64,000 bases of DNA from Agaricus subrufescens (Eukaryota; Basidiomycota; Agaricomycetes; Agaricales; Agaricaceae), in assembly GCA_029945375.1 (NCBI GenBank), contig CM057068.1, positions 1,040,233 through 1,104,232 on the forward strand. The letters run 5' to 3'. This document shows positions 1-9,270 of the stretch, piece after piece. The position numbers and the translations under genes are program-made. Every line of letters begins with the position of its first letter. Position 1 is the first letter of the stretch. The notes under the pieces are model-generated. The model was not told the origin of the DNA. It saw only the letters and a list, made by a program, of their open reading frames with translations, and ran no database searches.

Positions 1-1
1 G

Positions 2-85
2 GCCGTCGTCCCCATTACCTCCTCTTCTCGCTCCTCGCCGTCCAAAGGCAAAGGCAAGGCTGTGGTGGACGAGTCTGCCGTTTGA
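2..85 (+). CDS. C-terminal tail of an unknown protein (5' part outside the window)
   Basis: The reading frame from base 2 ends in TGA at 83-85. It gives a Ser- and Lys-rich tail with a KGKGKAVVDESAV terminus, low-complexity like the tail of many fungal regulatory or element-encoded proteins. It lies left of the antisense gene at 874-2208 and on the same strand. Because the left LTR has not yet been reached, it may be a second antisense gene of the Gypsy element rather than host sequence. Function is unknown. It could also be a chance open frame, since only 27 codons are visible. Confidence 0.4.
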   Translation, partial: AVVPITSSSRSSPSKGKGKAVVDESAV

Positions 86-804
86 TCGTCGTCTGCTGGT
101 GGGGTCTCCATTTCTGCCACGGTTTCATTTTATTTTTCTGTCTTATCTTGCTGTTGTCTTGTTTTGAATCTGTACTTAACTCGGGTATCCACTCCCATCT
201 CTGTCGTAGTTAAAGTACTGAATTCAAATTTCTGTTGTTCCGTTCCTAGCTTGTGTTTCCGCAAACAGCTAGCTGGTGCCCTAATCGGATTCTATCCGTA
301 ACCCAACCATCTCCTTTCAGGCAATTATTTCATCGCGTCACACCTTTGAGATTTCGCTCTGTTATTTGAAATTGGGCCTGTAATCCGATCGCTCCTCTTT
401 TAGAGTAGATCGAAGCTGATCTTCCAGCATTAGGCTGGTTGTTTTTCTGTCTTTTTTATGAGGTAAAGTCTTGTATATTCCCTTGCTGCTTACGGCCTGG
501 CCTGAAAAAAACCTACGAGGTTCTCTTACCCTCCCCCACTATATGTTTAAGACGCCCTCGTCGAACACTTAGTGCATAAGTTGCCCTTGTGACACCAGCT
601 AGCACGTCCTTTACAAGTGTGCAGGTCTAAGCGAATGCCGCTTACATTTTTCCGAACTACCAAGTTACGTGCTCTGGAGCATGTGGTCGGTAGGTACCCG
701 AGAAGTGAACAAGTCCCCCTACCCATGCTTTATTATCGCTCACTAGCTAGCAGGATGCCATGGGTCGAGTTCGCTTCGTATCTGATTTTGCTGGTCGAGG
801 CGGC
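86..804. other. Non-coding stretch inside the Gypsy element
   Basis: No convincing coding frame is seen; the ORF at 617-940 overlaps the promoter and first exon of the antisense gene in another frame. The region is pyrimidine-rich on the plus strand (for example around 521-540). It contains several CTAGCT/AGCTAG cores (246, 267, 593, 744). It probably holds the 3' end of the gene ending at 85 and the upstream region of the gene starting at 874. Confidence 0.5.
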
Positions 805-812
805 TATAAAAG
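805..812 (+). promoter_or_regulatory. TATA box of the antisense gene
   Basis: The octamer TATAAAAG lies 62 nt upstream of the ATG at 874, in a context of CGGC before and AGGCCC after. This spacing fits a TATA-driven promoter with a short leader. It suggests the antisense gene is transcribed on its own rather than from an LTR. Confidence 0.6.
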
Positions 813-873
813 AGGCCCTCCCCGGTTTATTTTCAGACATCGAACCGCCTACCCTACCCTCGATTCGCCCTAC

Positions 874-2208
874 ATGTCTTCGACCCCTTCCAATGCCCCT
901 ACTGGCCCTTCTGGCGGTTTACATCCCGATACGCAACTAGCTAAGACCGAGTTGGAAGATAATGTCACTAATTATCACCATCGCGTCAATCGCTACGAGT
1001 CGAAACAAACCACTCGAGGTTCTGTAGGCAATGCCTTGTCCCTGGTGCCTGATTCTGCTGTGCGTTGTGGCTAGCTTGTCCTATTTTAGTTTTATCTAAC
1101 GATGCCATACAGACTGCCTTGCTACAGCAGCTCAAGTCCGATCCCGCAGCCGTTGACAAGCCCGAGATATTCAAATTGCTGGGCCGTACTAAACGCTGTT
1201 TCGACCACTGGCAGGACAATTTCGAAAAGGATTACAAGTATCCCACTGTATACTCCAGGCTAGTTGAGATCCTGGAACAGAAGACTCGTACCAAGGGTCC
1301 CTCGTCCGGCAACGCCACCCCTGTATCCAATATCAGCACTAAAGGTTCCTCGGCTGGGTCTGAGGCGTCTAACGTCCCTCCTTCTAAAAAGGTAAACCTC
1401 TAGCTACTTGCTCTATTAGGTGCTGATGAGGATTCAGCGTCGTTATGCTAAGACTATTAAGTCCTCTGCCACTGTCGAGAGTAGCGATAGCGGTAGCGAA
1501 GAGGAGGTCGTTGTCGTCCCTCCTCATAATGCTCCTAAGCTCCCTGCTACATCTAACGTAAGCTGATCTTCTTCTTGTTTCTTAACTAGTGGTTAATATC
1601 GCCCCTAGGCCATGGAGACCGACGATGATGGGTCTATTCCTTCTCTCGTCCCCACTGCCCCAGGTAGTGAAGCCTCTTCCGCCAGAACTCGAAGCAACTC
1701 TTGTTCTGCTGCGGTGCGTGCAACTAACTACTTCTGATATCGCACCCATTCCTGATTAGTCCTCTCTATCTGGTCGTTTCAGGGGCCATCTCCTATTCGT
1801 CCCCAGACGGTGCGTATTCCTTATGCCACTGTGCCCGGCTTGGATACTAGTAGCTGGACTTACAAACGCGCTGTACAGCTCCTTACTGGTATGGGTACTG
1901 CGGCATCCATAACTGCCCCGTTACATTCTGGTGCGGTATCTGCTACTAGCTAGTTTATGATCTGTACTGATGCATATCTATTAGGCAAAGGCCTTCTTAG
2001 TGTTGTACAAGGACTTGCCGCTTCCGCCCTCGAGGTCGACCATGCCGCCCTCAAGACCTCATCCAAGCACAACTTGGAGGCTAGATACTTGGTCACTAAT
2101 GGCCAATTAGTTTCGGCTGCTCAGGACTTGGAAGTTTCTGTACGCCGTTACGAGTTCCTCGCACAACAACAAGATACTTTGACGGGTATGCTTAACAAGG
2201 GCACCTAA
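874..2208 (+). CDS. Antisense six-exon accessory gene of the Gypsy element, unknown function
   Basis: Predicted exons are 874-1023, 1113-1391, 1420-1557, 1609-1713, 1783-1930 and 1985-2208, adding to exactly 347 codons plus stop. Introns are 28-89 nt with GT/AG ends; several acceptors follow a CTAAC-like branch motif, for example at 1096-1100. Exon 2 has a charged segment (TKRCFDHWQDNFEKDYKYP). The middle is Ser- and acid-rich (SSDSGSEEE), and the last exon is Ala- and Gln-rich and probably helical. No known domain is recognised. The gene lies between the end of pol and the missing 3' LTR, in opposite orientation. Introns antisense to the genomic RNA would not be spliced out during retrotransposition, which can explain why they persist. 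The first intron's donor (GTAGGC) is the least certain junction; function is not inferable. Confidence 0.62.
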
Positions 2209-2333
2209 CTAGCTAGCCTAGCCCCTGTCCCTTTTCAAGGTTACTGTAGTAGTTCTGTACTTCTGAGACCGTCCTGTCCTTTCCGTTGAAGATCGTGTCC
2301 TAGCTAGTGTTTGTTTCGCAATCTAGCTTTTTG

Positions 2334-5300
2334 TTAAGTGGTTGAGACTACTAGTTCGACGTCTTTTTCCTCATCTAAAGATCTCTCGAGCTCTTGCTTC
2401 TCTAACAACTCCAGTTCTTCCTCAGTAGCGTCCAAGAGGCCGCGAACTTTATCGCTGAATACGATTTTTCGCCTAGCTAGATAGGGCACTATCCTGTAGG
2501 CTGCCACCTTATTCTGCCATACTGAGCCGTCATATTCTGCCACAAGGTATGCTCCTCCTTTAAGCCTTTTGACGATAACCACTGGACCTAAGTATCTAGT
2601 TTTCATTTTCCTGTCTGCTGACATTTCTATAGCCGAATTTCTTACTAGAGCCAAATCTCCTGGTCCTAGATTGAAATCTTTTATTTTATGTTTCATATCT
2701 TCTTCCAGCTGCAAGGCCCGTCGAAGTTTTTCTTCACTAATTCTCTGTCGCATTTCTTCTACATGCGAGATGTGCTTAGCTAGCGCTTGCGCCCGTAGCC
2801 CTAGCAATTCTGCCGTGGATATCATCTTATTAGGGTAGCTAACTAGCCATGTTGCTTCTTCTATATCCAGCGGGATGGTTGGTTGGGCCCCAGTTATCAT
2901 GAAATATGGTGAGCAACCTGTGCCTTTTCTGACTGTTATCCGGTCGGCCCAGGTTACGTGGTGTAATACCCAGAACCATCGTTTCAGATCTCCTCCGGTA
3001 GCCTTGTAAAGCATCTGCCGCAGATCCCAATGCGGTCTCTCAATTGTCCCATTAGCTTGTGAGTTATATGGGGAGATAGCTACTCCTTTAATCCCATATT
3101 TCTCCTCTAGCCATCGGACTGCTTTCCTAAATGGGGCACCGTTATCTGTGACAATTTTGACTAAGCTACCCCATCGGCATATTATGTCTTCGAAGAGCCA
3201 AGCCCCAATAGACTTGGCATCTTCTTTTCGTAATGCTCTGGCTTCCATCCATGATGAGAGCGCACACCTCCCATGCACTATATGTTTACAACCGTTGGAG
3301 GCTGTAGAGATATGTACCGTATCGGCATGCAGAATCTGAAATATCGATGGTGTATGGGTTACTACTGGCGGTAGTTCCATTGCCATCTTCTGTCTAGCTT
3401 GACACAGGTGGCAGGACTTGACGTACCAGGCTACGTCGCCTTCCATCTCTGGCCACCAGAATCTCTGCGATACTAGCTTGTTGGTTGCGTACACCCCTCG
3501 ATGTCCTAACTTGTCATGACACTGTTTCATAATGTACATGCGCTGATCGATTTCCACAACTAGCTGTGGGTTCCCGGTTCCTGATATCTTCCTAAATAGC
3601 CGTCCTTGATCGTCTATCCAGAAATGTGAGGCTGCCCTGATGAACCTCGCTTGTTCTGGGGACATTTTCGATGTATTGACATTACTAGGGTTACTAGCTA
3701 GCCATTCTTTTATTCGAGTTAATTGTCTGTCCTGCATCCTTGCTTCGGAAGTACGCCTATCTTGATCATAAGGATCTTCCTCCGCATTAATTTCGTCTGA
3801 ATCGTCATCTACTGTCGGCCCTTCAGGTTCTTGATACGTAGCTTGTTCCTCCATGTCTGCTACGTTATTCAGAAATATCCTCAACGGATCCGGACAGTCT
3901 GCGGACTTAGCCATTTGTCGTCTCTGCTGTATTTCTGATTGTAAAACCTGGTTAGCTTCTGCTATTGTTAACTGTAGCAGACTATCTTCGTTCATTATCT
4001 GCTGTATGAAGCCTGTTCTGTCATCAATTTCCTCAATGAAGTCCTCTAAAGGCAAGGGATCCTCATCATCCGGGTTTTCCTTTACTAGTTCGAAGTCTCC
4101 TTGGTCATCTTCTGACACATCGTCGAATCGCCGTTCTATGGGATCTCCCGGATACCATTTGCGTCTAGATAACCCATCGGGTCCAAAAGTCTTTCCTTTC
4201 TTATGGAGTAAAACTAATTGGAAATTAGTTCGGATATAATCCGCCCATCTGTTAACTGTTGCATTAGGTAACTTGCCCGGATTGTTTAACATTCCATGTA
4301 GATATTTGGCGTCCGTCTCGACGATGAGATTTCTGCTTCCTCTGAGCAAATAAACTTCTTCTTCTAGCGCCATTCTAAGTCCACACAACTCTCTCTTAGG
4401 TTGTGAATACCTCTGCTGCCTTTCATCCATCAAGATAGAGTTGAATTTCACATAATGGATAATCTTCGGATTTTCCTCATCCCTTTGATAGATGTAGTAT
4501 CCCACCGCGCGCCAAGAGGAGTCAACGGCTAACATTATCGGCTGAGTACTTGGAAATTTAGGATTTCGGGTATGAAAGCAACTAGCTATGCTGTCTTTTA
4601 GTCTTTGCTGTGCTAGTTCCTGCTCTGGCCCCCATATAAACGGTACACCCTTCTTACAGATATTATATAAAGGTGCTGCCAAGGTCACAAAGTTAGGAAT
4701 GTGATTTCGGCATTGTACTGCCGTCCCTAAGAATGCTCTGACATCTGTAGTGTCGGTACATTCCCCCCAACGGAGTATTTTCCCTATGGCATCCCTAGAA
4801 GGTTTCCTACCTTTATATGAGCACTCAAATCCTACGATCGTGATATAATCTGCACATATCGTAGTCTTGGGACCGGAGAAGGTCCCTCCTGAATATTTCA
4901 TTCGTTGTAGGATCCTATTAACTGTCTGTAGATGCTCGTATACGAATCGTCTGATGCCATGGTTTTCTTTTAAAACCTCGTAGCTAGTAGTAGACCCATC
5001 TAGTTCGTATCTGGTAGCGGGTCCTCGAATAGGCACGTCATCTATATAGGGCAACGTATACTGAGGGATCTCTTCTCTGAGTATAAAGGTCACGTCCTCA
5101 TGAAAAATAGGAACCGAATTTGTCCATCCCATCGGCAAAGTTACTAGCCTGAGGGCTCCGAAGGGTGACTGAAACGTAGTGAGATCTCTGGATGAACTAG
5201 CTAGTTTACGGTTATCGTACCCGACCCACAGATCAAGTACTCCTGTACAGGCTCTCCCTGCAAAGTGCATAGCTAGTTCCTCAGTAGCTGGAGGAAGCCC

Positions 5301-6143
5301 TGAATGTGCGATCGTAACCCGGTTTAACGGTTCTAAACTGTGTACCAGACGGAGACTTTTTCCATCTTTCTTTAAGACACAAAACCATTTAGACCTGTAC
5401 GACGAGTTTGATGGTTCATAGACTCCTGTATCTATTTTGCGCTTTATTATACGACAGACTTCCTCGTATATGGCTGGGGGTATCCTAAACTGCTTTTCTA
5501 CCCATGGGGTATGTGCCACTGTGGGTATTTCTACTGCTGGGAAGTACTTTTCCTTGAAGCTACCTCGTTCACTGTCTTCCCAGGCAAAACACTCATTCTG
5601 CTGGGCGATCAGCCAGTGCATTAACTTTCGTTCTTCAGGCCATAAGAAATCTCCGCCGTGTGCGGTATCTAGTTTGTCCTTTCTTTCCTGAGTATAGCGC
5701 CCCTTGGCTTCAAACTCGGGTGGGTTTACCATTAACTTGGGCATTCCTTCTAACGGATCCCCAGTTATATCTCGCTCTATGCGGAATTTCGCTGGTAGCT
5801 CTCCCAGGACTGGTTTTACTTTTAGCGCCACGGGTTTATATTTCTTAGCTAGCACCATGGTTGGTTTCCACTGTTTATCTTCTTCGACTGCGACTACTTT
5901 ATGGTATGGTTGGTAGTCTGTGGTGACGTTTTGCAGGTACTGACTGAAAATTGCCTTCTCAGGAAGGTCTACTTCTTCCAAGCTCTTCTGTAAATATACT
6001 AGTTTTACTTCTTCATCGTCTAGCTTGTTGGATTGAATCGGCAAGACCTCACTGATATATGGCTGACTAGTGTCGGAGTCTTGACTGATGATGCAGGCCG
6101 CTTCTCCTTCAAGCCAGGGCTCGAATTCCTCGAAGCTACTTAA
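2334..6143 (-). CDS. pol: Gypsy pol polyprotein: reverse transcriptase, RNase H, integrase
   Basis: Counting residues from 6044, the RT has the catalytic YIDDV near residue 332, preceded by the primer-grip-like LPMGW. RNase H follows (AVDSSWRAVGYY, then VETDAKYLHGML). The integrase has an HHCC finger (HDKLGHRG ... CHLC, about 841-885). Its core has the acidic triad in HADTVH, VTDNG and the E of TIERPHW. The C-terminus contains a GPY/F-like stretch (RYLGPVVIVKRL) that commonly ends Gypsy integrases. The frame has no ATG at its start: it is open from the protease stop at 6140-6142, and the first in-frame ATG is about 60 codons past 6044. This supports entry by -1 frameshifting at 6143-6149, and I set the start there. 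No internal stops or frameshifts are seen, so it is potentially active. Confidence 0.92.
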   Translation of the reverse strand, partial: LSSFEEFEPWLEGEAACIISQDSDTSQPYISEVLPIQSNKLDDEEVKLVYLQKSLEEVDLPEKAIFSQYLQNVTTDYQPYHKVVAVEEDKQWKPTMVLAKKYKPVALKVKPVLGELPAKFRIERDITGDPLEGMPKLMVNPPEFEAKGRYTQERKDKLDTAHGGDFLWPEERKLMHWLIAQQNECFAWEDSERGSFKEKYFPAVEIPTVAHTPWVEKQFRIPPAIYEEVCRIIKRKIDTGVYEPSNSSYRSKWFCVLKKDGKSLRLVHSLEPLNRVTIAHSGLPPATEELAMHFAGRACTGVLDLWVGYDNRKLASSSRDLTTFQSPFGALRLVTLPMGWTNSVPIFHEDVTFILREEIPQYTLPYIDDVPIRGPATRYELDGSTTSYEVLKENHGIRRFVYEHLQTVNRILQRMKYSGGTFSGPKTTICADYITIVGFECSYKGRKPSRDAIGKILRWGECTDTTDVRAFLGTAVQCRNHIPNFVTLAAPLYNICKKGVPFIWGPEQELAQQRLKDSIASCFHTRNPKFPSTQPIMLAVDSSWRAVGYYIYQRDEENPKIIHYVKFNSILMDERQQRYSQPKRELCGLRMALEEEVYLLRGSRNLIVETDAKYLHGMLNNPGKLPNATVNRWADYIRTNFQLVLLHKKGKTFGPDGLSRRKWYPGDPIERRFDDVSEDDQGDFELVKENPDDEDPLPLEDFIEEIDDRTGFIQQIMNEDSLLQLTIAEANQVLQSEIQQRRQMAKSADCPDPLRIFLNNVADMEEQATYQEPEGPTVDDDSDEINAEEDPYDQDRRTSEARMQDRQLTRIKEWLASNPSNVNTSKMSPEQARFIRAASHFWIDDQGRLFRKISGTGNPQLVVEIDQRMYIMKQCHDKLGHRGVYATNKLVSQRFWWPEMEGDVAWYVKSCHLCQARQKMAMELPPVVTHTPSIFQILHADTVHISTASNGCKHIVHGRCALSSWMEARALRKEDAKSIGAWLFEDIICRWGSLVKIVTDNGAPFRKAVRWLEEKYGIKGVAISPYNSQANGTIERPHWDLRQMLYKATGGDLKRWFWVLHHVTWADRITVRKGTGCSPYFMITGAQPTIPLDIEEATWLVSYPNKMISTAELLGLRAQALAKHISHVEEMRQRISEEKLRRALQLEEDMKHKIKDFNLGPGDLALVRNSAIEMSADRKMKTRYLGPVVIVKRLKGGAYLVAEYDGSVWQNKVAAYRIVPYLARRKIVFSDKVRGLLDATEEELELLEKQELERSLDEEKDVELVVSTT

Positions 6144-7213
6144 AAATTTACATCTACTGATTTGGGTAATTGTCCTCTCGCGTATGTTGACAAGGTAGCC
6201 TGCTCTTTAGTATTCGGATCTGTGATGTTTATATACTGAAGACCCTCCTGTGAGTTTACTATCTTGCTCTCGGTTATTACATCAAAAGGTCTGCCCAATA
6301 GTAATCTGTATGCTGCACCTTCCAGAATATGAACTTGCAAATGGACTGTGATGTTTCCGAAGGTGAAGGGCACATTTCTAGCTACTCCTTCTGTTCGCGA
6401 TACAGCACCATTAGCACCCATCATATTAATACTGAGCTTGGGGTCCCAAGTTATCTTGCATTCGCTGGCAGCTTGTTTAGACATGGACACGATTTGTGAT
6501 CCACTATCTAGTAACGCTTCTTCTTCACAAACACGATTTACTAAGGCTGGGATTACTCTGAGATGCTCCATACCTTTGGCGGCTACTGCTTCTGTGCTAG
6601 CTACCGCGAAGATCTGTTTTTGTCGTTCGTTGGAATTCAACGTAGACAAATATTGCATGATCGGATCTTCGATACGCCAATTTTGCACGTATATCCCCGC
6701 CGCGTTTCTAGCTAACTCGCTAGTGCGTTTAGGGATTTCCAGCGAAGCGGTATCTACTACATCCCAACCATTCTCCTGCGAGGAAGTACTGTTTAGTCCC
6801 GTTTCTGATCTTAACTCTGTTTCCACTTCTAGGGTGTTGTTTCCTGTAGGGACTCTTCTCTTACTGATCACTTCTTTCCACATTTCTCTGAGTTTAGGTG
6901 CCATAGCTAGTAACTCCTGCTGTGTTAAGGTAACCTCCTTGCCGAATAGACGCGTCAAAACCTCTTTAATATCGACATTTTCCTCTACTTGAGTCTGATG
7001 TTTATAACTAGGAGGCTTTCTGGTCTCATTCATGTATCTGGCTGGTAAAGGTGGTACCTCCACTACTGGTTTCATAGCCGGCACTCTTCTATAAGGGAAC
7101 ACTCCTCTGTTGTCTGTAGTTCTATTTCTTTTCTCTGTATCGTCCTCGGTCGTCTGATCCTTCTGGAAGCGAACCTCTTTTCCAGAAGTCGACTTCTTCA
7201 TTGGACTTTTCAA
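6140..7213 (-). CDS. pro: Gypsy aspartic protease ORF
   Basis: This ORF of about 357 codons contains the retropepsin-type active site ALLDSGSQIVSM around residue 235 and a downstream hydrophobic ILEGAAYRLLLGRPFD block, the usual second half of such proteases. It starts exactly where the -1 frame opens at the end of gag (7213). The first in-frame ATG is at 7201. The N-terminal 200 residues are polar and basic and probably form a linker. Its own stop (6142-6140) sits on a second slippery site leading into pol. It most likely cleaves the gag-pro-pol polyprotein in virus-like particles. Confidence 0.85.
   Translation of the reverse strand: MKSPMKKSTSGKEVRFQKDQTTEDDTEKRNRTTDNRGVFPYRRVPAMKPVVEVPPLPARYMNETRKPPSYKHQTQVEENVDIKEVLTRLFGKEVTLTQQELLAMAPKLREMWKEVISKRRVPTGNNTLEVETELRSETGLNSTSSQENGWDVVDTASLEIPKRTSELARNAAGIYVQNWRIEDPIMQYLSTLNSNERQKQIFAVASTEAVAAKGMEHLRVIPALVNRVCEEEALLDSGSQIVSMSKQAASECKITWDPKLSINMMGANGAVSRTEGVARNVPFTFGNITVHLQVHILEGAAYRLLLGRPFDVITESKIVNSQEGLQYINITDPNTKEQATLSTYARGQLPKSVDVNF
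6143..6149 (-). promoter_or_regulatory. Probable -1 frameshift site, pro to pol
   Basis: On the minus strand the zero-frame codons are GTA AAT TTT TAA. The heptamer A AAT TTT fits the X XXY YYZ rule and directly abuts the protease stop codon. A -1 slip continues as TTA AGT AGC TTC into the pol frame, which is open without an ATG from here. A downstream stimulatory structure was not evaluated. Confidence 0.7.
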
Positions 7214-9267
7214 AAATCCGCCTTCTTGGCGGCGGTCCTCTGAGTAAACAATTTCATCATTTGCTGTATGAGCTCATCTTCCTCAGCCGTTTCCGGTCTG
7301 GCTTGTGGCATCAGGTTTTGTACAAATGTTTCCATTGTTGCTAGACGACCTCTCATACGCTCCATTTCCAAAGCCTGTGCATTGGCTTTTTGTACATCCT
7401 CTCTTTTCTGGATAGCTACAAGTGGGATAGGCCTGGAGGTACTCGAACTAGTTACTGAATACCCGGTATCTGGTTCGTCTTCTCCTTGGGGTAGCTCAGG
7501 CGCTCCAAAGATAAGAGCTGCCATGGAAGCGGGCAAGTATTTTTCAACACTTTTTCTAATCGGTACTCCTGGTTCTCTGGGTATTCCGGAGCCATCTGCG
7601 AACCTTAGCTTCGACCCATCCTGTACTATTTTTCCGTCCTTCTCGTCCTGAGTTTTATAAGGACAGACTATCCATCGATGCCCTGTTTCATTACAATAGA
7701 AACAATTCGAATTTGCGTTCGAATTGCCTTGGTAGCTGGTCTGATTTTGTGACGGATTACGGTTCTGCTGATGCGAGTTAGTTGTTCCAAGCTTAGCGAT
7801 ACTGGCTGTTATATTGGAACTTAACGAGTCTACATAAGCTTGCATGCTCTTCTGGCTCGTTACTAACGATTCTTGCATCTCTTTTCGTCCAATCACTATG
7901 GAATCTTTTATCTGGCTAATATCTTGTTGCATAGCATCAATTTCCATTTGCACAGAGGAGGACGAACTGCTAGTTTCCTTTTTGATATTAGAAGTGTGTG
8001 ATCGAGGGTTCCGTTCTCGGGCTGCGTCTATCGCATATACTCCTGTCAGGCTGTTCCCGTTAACTAGTTCGACCGCTTTTCTGATTACTTCTGAAATTGT
8101 ATAAGGATCCTCGGATCTTCCTTGTCCTTGTAATGCTTGACGGGTTCCTTGTAGACTTAGTCTGGCCACAAGTGCATCCCTGAAAGCTGGACTTAGAGTA
8201 TTCACGAATTCTTCTACTAGCTCCCTGTTGGAGATAATCGAAGGTGGCGCTTGGCACTTATTTGCTTGCGACTGGAACTGCCGACGGAAACTAGAGAAGT
8301 CCTCCTGATCGGTTATTCCTATCTGTCTGAACTTTCTACAAATTGCCTTTAACTTGGCCACTGACCCTTTTTCTTCGGTCACTAGTTCAGGGTATTCCTC
8401 TTTTAATCGTTTTAGGAAGTTTGACCAATTCTGATTGGTGTATTCTTCAAAACTGATCCATTCGTCCCTGACGCTTTTGCTGACATAACTAACCATCCAT
8501 TTAAGTTTTTCAGCGTCATCGGTAATACTAGATACTTCGAACTGACGTTCTAGATGCCAGATGAAGTCTCCTAGCTTGTCTATTTCGCCGTCCCATTTGG
8601 GTGCGCCTTGGGAAAAAGGTGCTGGCATATGTGGTGAAGGCATGTTTTGTGCTGAGTTCGAGTTTGATGATGCTGATGGTGCGGGTACTCTTTGATTAAG
8701 AGTAGGGCTACTAGCTCGGCTGTTTGGTAAACTAGTTTGCGCTGTATTAGGTAAAGGGGACACGGGCGAATTAGGCAGAGAGTGATAGACTGTGTTGTCT
8801 GCGGATTTAAACTGCCCTGGTATATCCAACTGTGATGAACTTTCGTCGAACACTGCTGGTTGATAAAATGGATTCGGTTCTGTGTCTGTGGGTGAAGAGA
8901 TAACCGGTTCCCTAAATCTGACCGACCTAGATCCGCTAGCTAGTTCTTCTGATTGGGCGCTCGTTTGGCTTTCGCTAGTTTCGCGAGCTTTTTGTTTCCT
9001 AGCTTTACGCTTTTGGAATAAGATCTGATCAGGATCGTCTAGTCTAGGAACTAGTTCGTTTGACTGAGAATTGTTAGTCTGTCTCGCTCTTGGATTGAAA
9101 CGCGACAGAGTTGGGCTGGTATTGTTTAACTCTATGAAGCTTGGCTTCCTAGAGTGCTGAGGTTGGTTTTTCTGTTGCTCAGGCAAGTGCCTTGAAGAAG
9201 TAGAAGTAAAAGGATATGAAATATCGAATAAAACCTTTACACTGAAACTCCCCTCGCGGTGGGCTCC
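7210..9267 (-). CDS. gag: Gypsy gag (capsid/nucleocapsid)
   Basis: The frame is open from the primer-binding site (about 9267) to TGA at 7212-7210. The N-terminal third is polar and Ser/Pro-rich. A Retrotrans_gag-like helical region follows (WHLERQFEVSS ... FVNTLSPAFRDALVAR). Near residue 490, counted from 9186, is one CCHC zinc knuckle, CFYCNETGHRWIVC, the RNA-binding nucleocapsid motif. A coiled, Gln/Met-rich tail precedes the stop. There is no ATG in frame until about residue 182 (near 8642), although the N-terminal part looks coding. Translation must therefore start at a non-AUG codon, after splicing of a leader, or much further inside than usual. The stop lies on a slippery heptamer leading to pro. 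Confidence 0.85.
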   Translation of the reverse strand, partial: GAHREGSFSVKVLFDISYPFTSTSSRHLPEQQKNQPQHSRKPSFIELNNTSPTLSRFNPRARQTNNSQSNELVPRLDDPDQILFQKRKARKQKARETSESQTSAQSEELASGSRSVRFREPVISSPTDTEPNPFYQPAVFDESSSQLDIPGQFKSADNTVYHSLPNSPVSPLPNTAQTSLPNSRASSPTLNQRVPAPSASSNSNSAQNMPSPHMPAPFSQGAPKWDGEIDKLGDFIWHLERQFEVSSITDDAEKLKWMVSYVSKSVRDEWISFEEYTNQNWSNFLKRLKEEYPELVTEEKGSVAKLKAICRKFRQIGITDQEDFSSFRRQFQSQANKCQAPPSIISNRELVEEFVNTLSPAFRDALVARLSLQGTRQALQGQGRSEDPYTISEVIRKAVELVNGNSLTGVYAIDAARERNPRSHTSNIKKETSSSSSSVQMEIDAMQQDISQIKDSIVIGRKEMQESLVTSQKSMQAYVDSLSSNITASIAKLGTTNSHQQNRNPSQNQTSYQGNSNANSNCFYCNETGHRWIVCPYKTQDEKDGKIVQDGSKLRFADGSGIPREPGVPIRKSVEKYLPASMAALIFGAPELPQGEDEPDTGYSVTSSSTSRPIPLVAIQKREDVQKANAQALEMERMRGRLATMETFVQNLMPQARPETAEEDELIQQMMKLFTQRTAAKKADF
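7213..7219 (-). promoter_or_regulatory. Probable -1 frameshift site, gag to pro
   Basis: Gag ends in codons GCG GAT TTT TGA. The heptamer G GAT TTT resembles the GGATTTN class of retroviral slippery sites and abuts the gag stop. A -1 slip reads TTT TTG AAA AGT into the protease frame. Reinitiation at the ATG at 7201 is an alternative. Confidence 0.62.
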
Positions 9268-9268
9268 A
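9250..9268 (-). other. Primer-binding site of the Gypsy element
   Basis: Two bases inside the LTR end (…CTACA, 9271) the minus strand reads TGGAGCCCACCGCGAGGGG. TGG is the complement of the tRNA CCA end, and the position is where a minus-strand primer site belongs. The matching tRNA was not identified; it is not the initiator tRNA found at 37.1 kb. Confidence 0.65.
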
Positions 9269-9270
9269 GA

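Noticed and set aside
1..870. Left LTR of the Gypsy element inside the window
   Set aside because: No match to the right LTR was found by eye, and coding sequence occupies 2-85; the LTR must be outside the window.
6348..6992. Plus ORF of 214 codons inside the Gypsy protease
   Set aside because: It is antisense to an intact protease frame, with no TATA box or splice structure of the kind seen for the real antisense g­ene at 874-2208.
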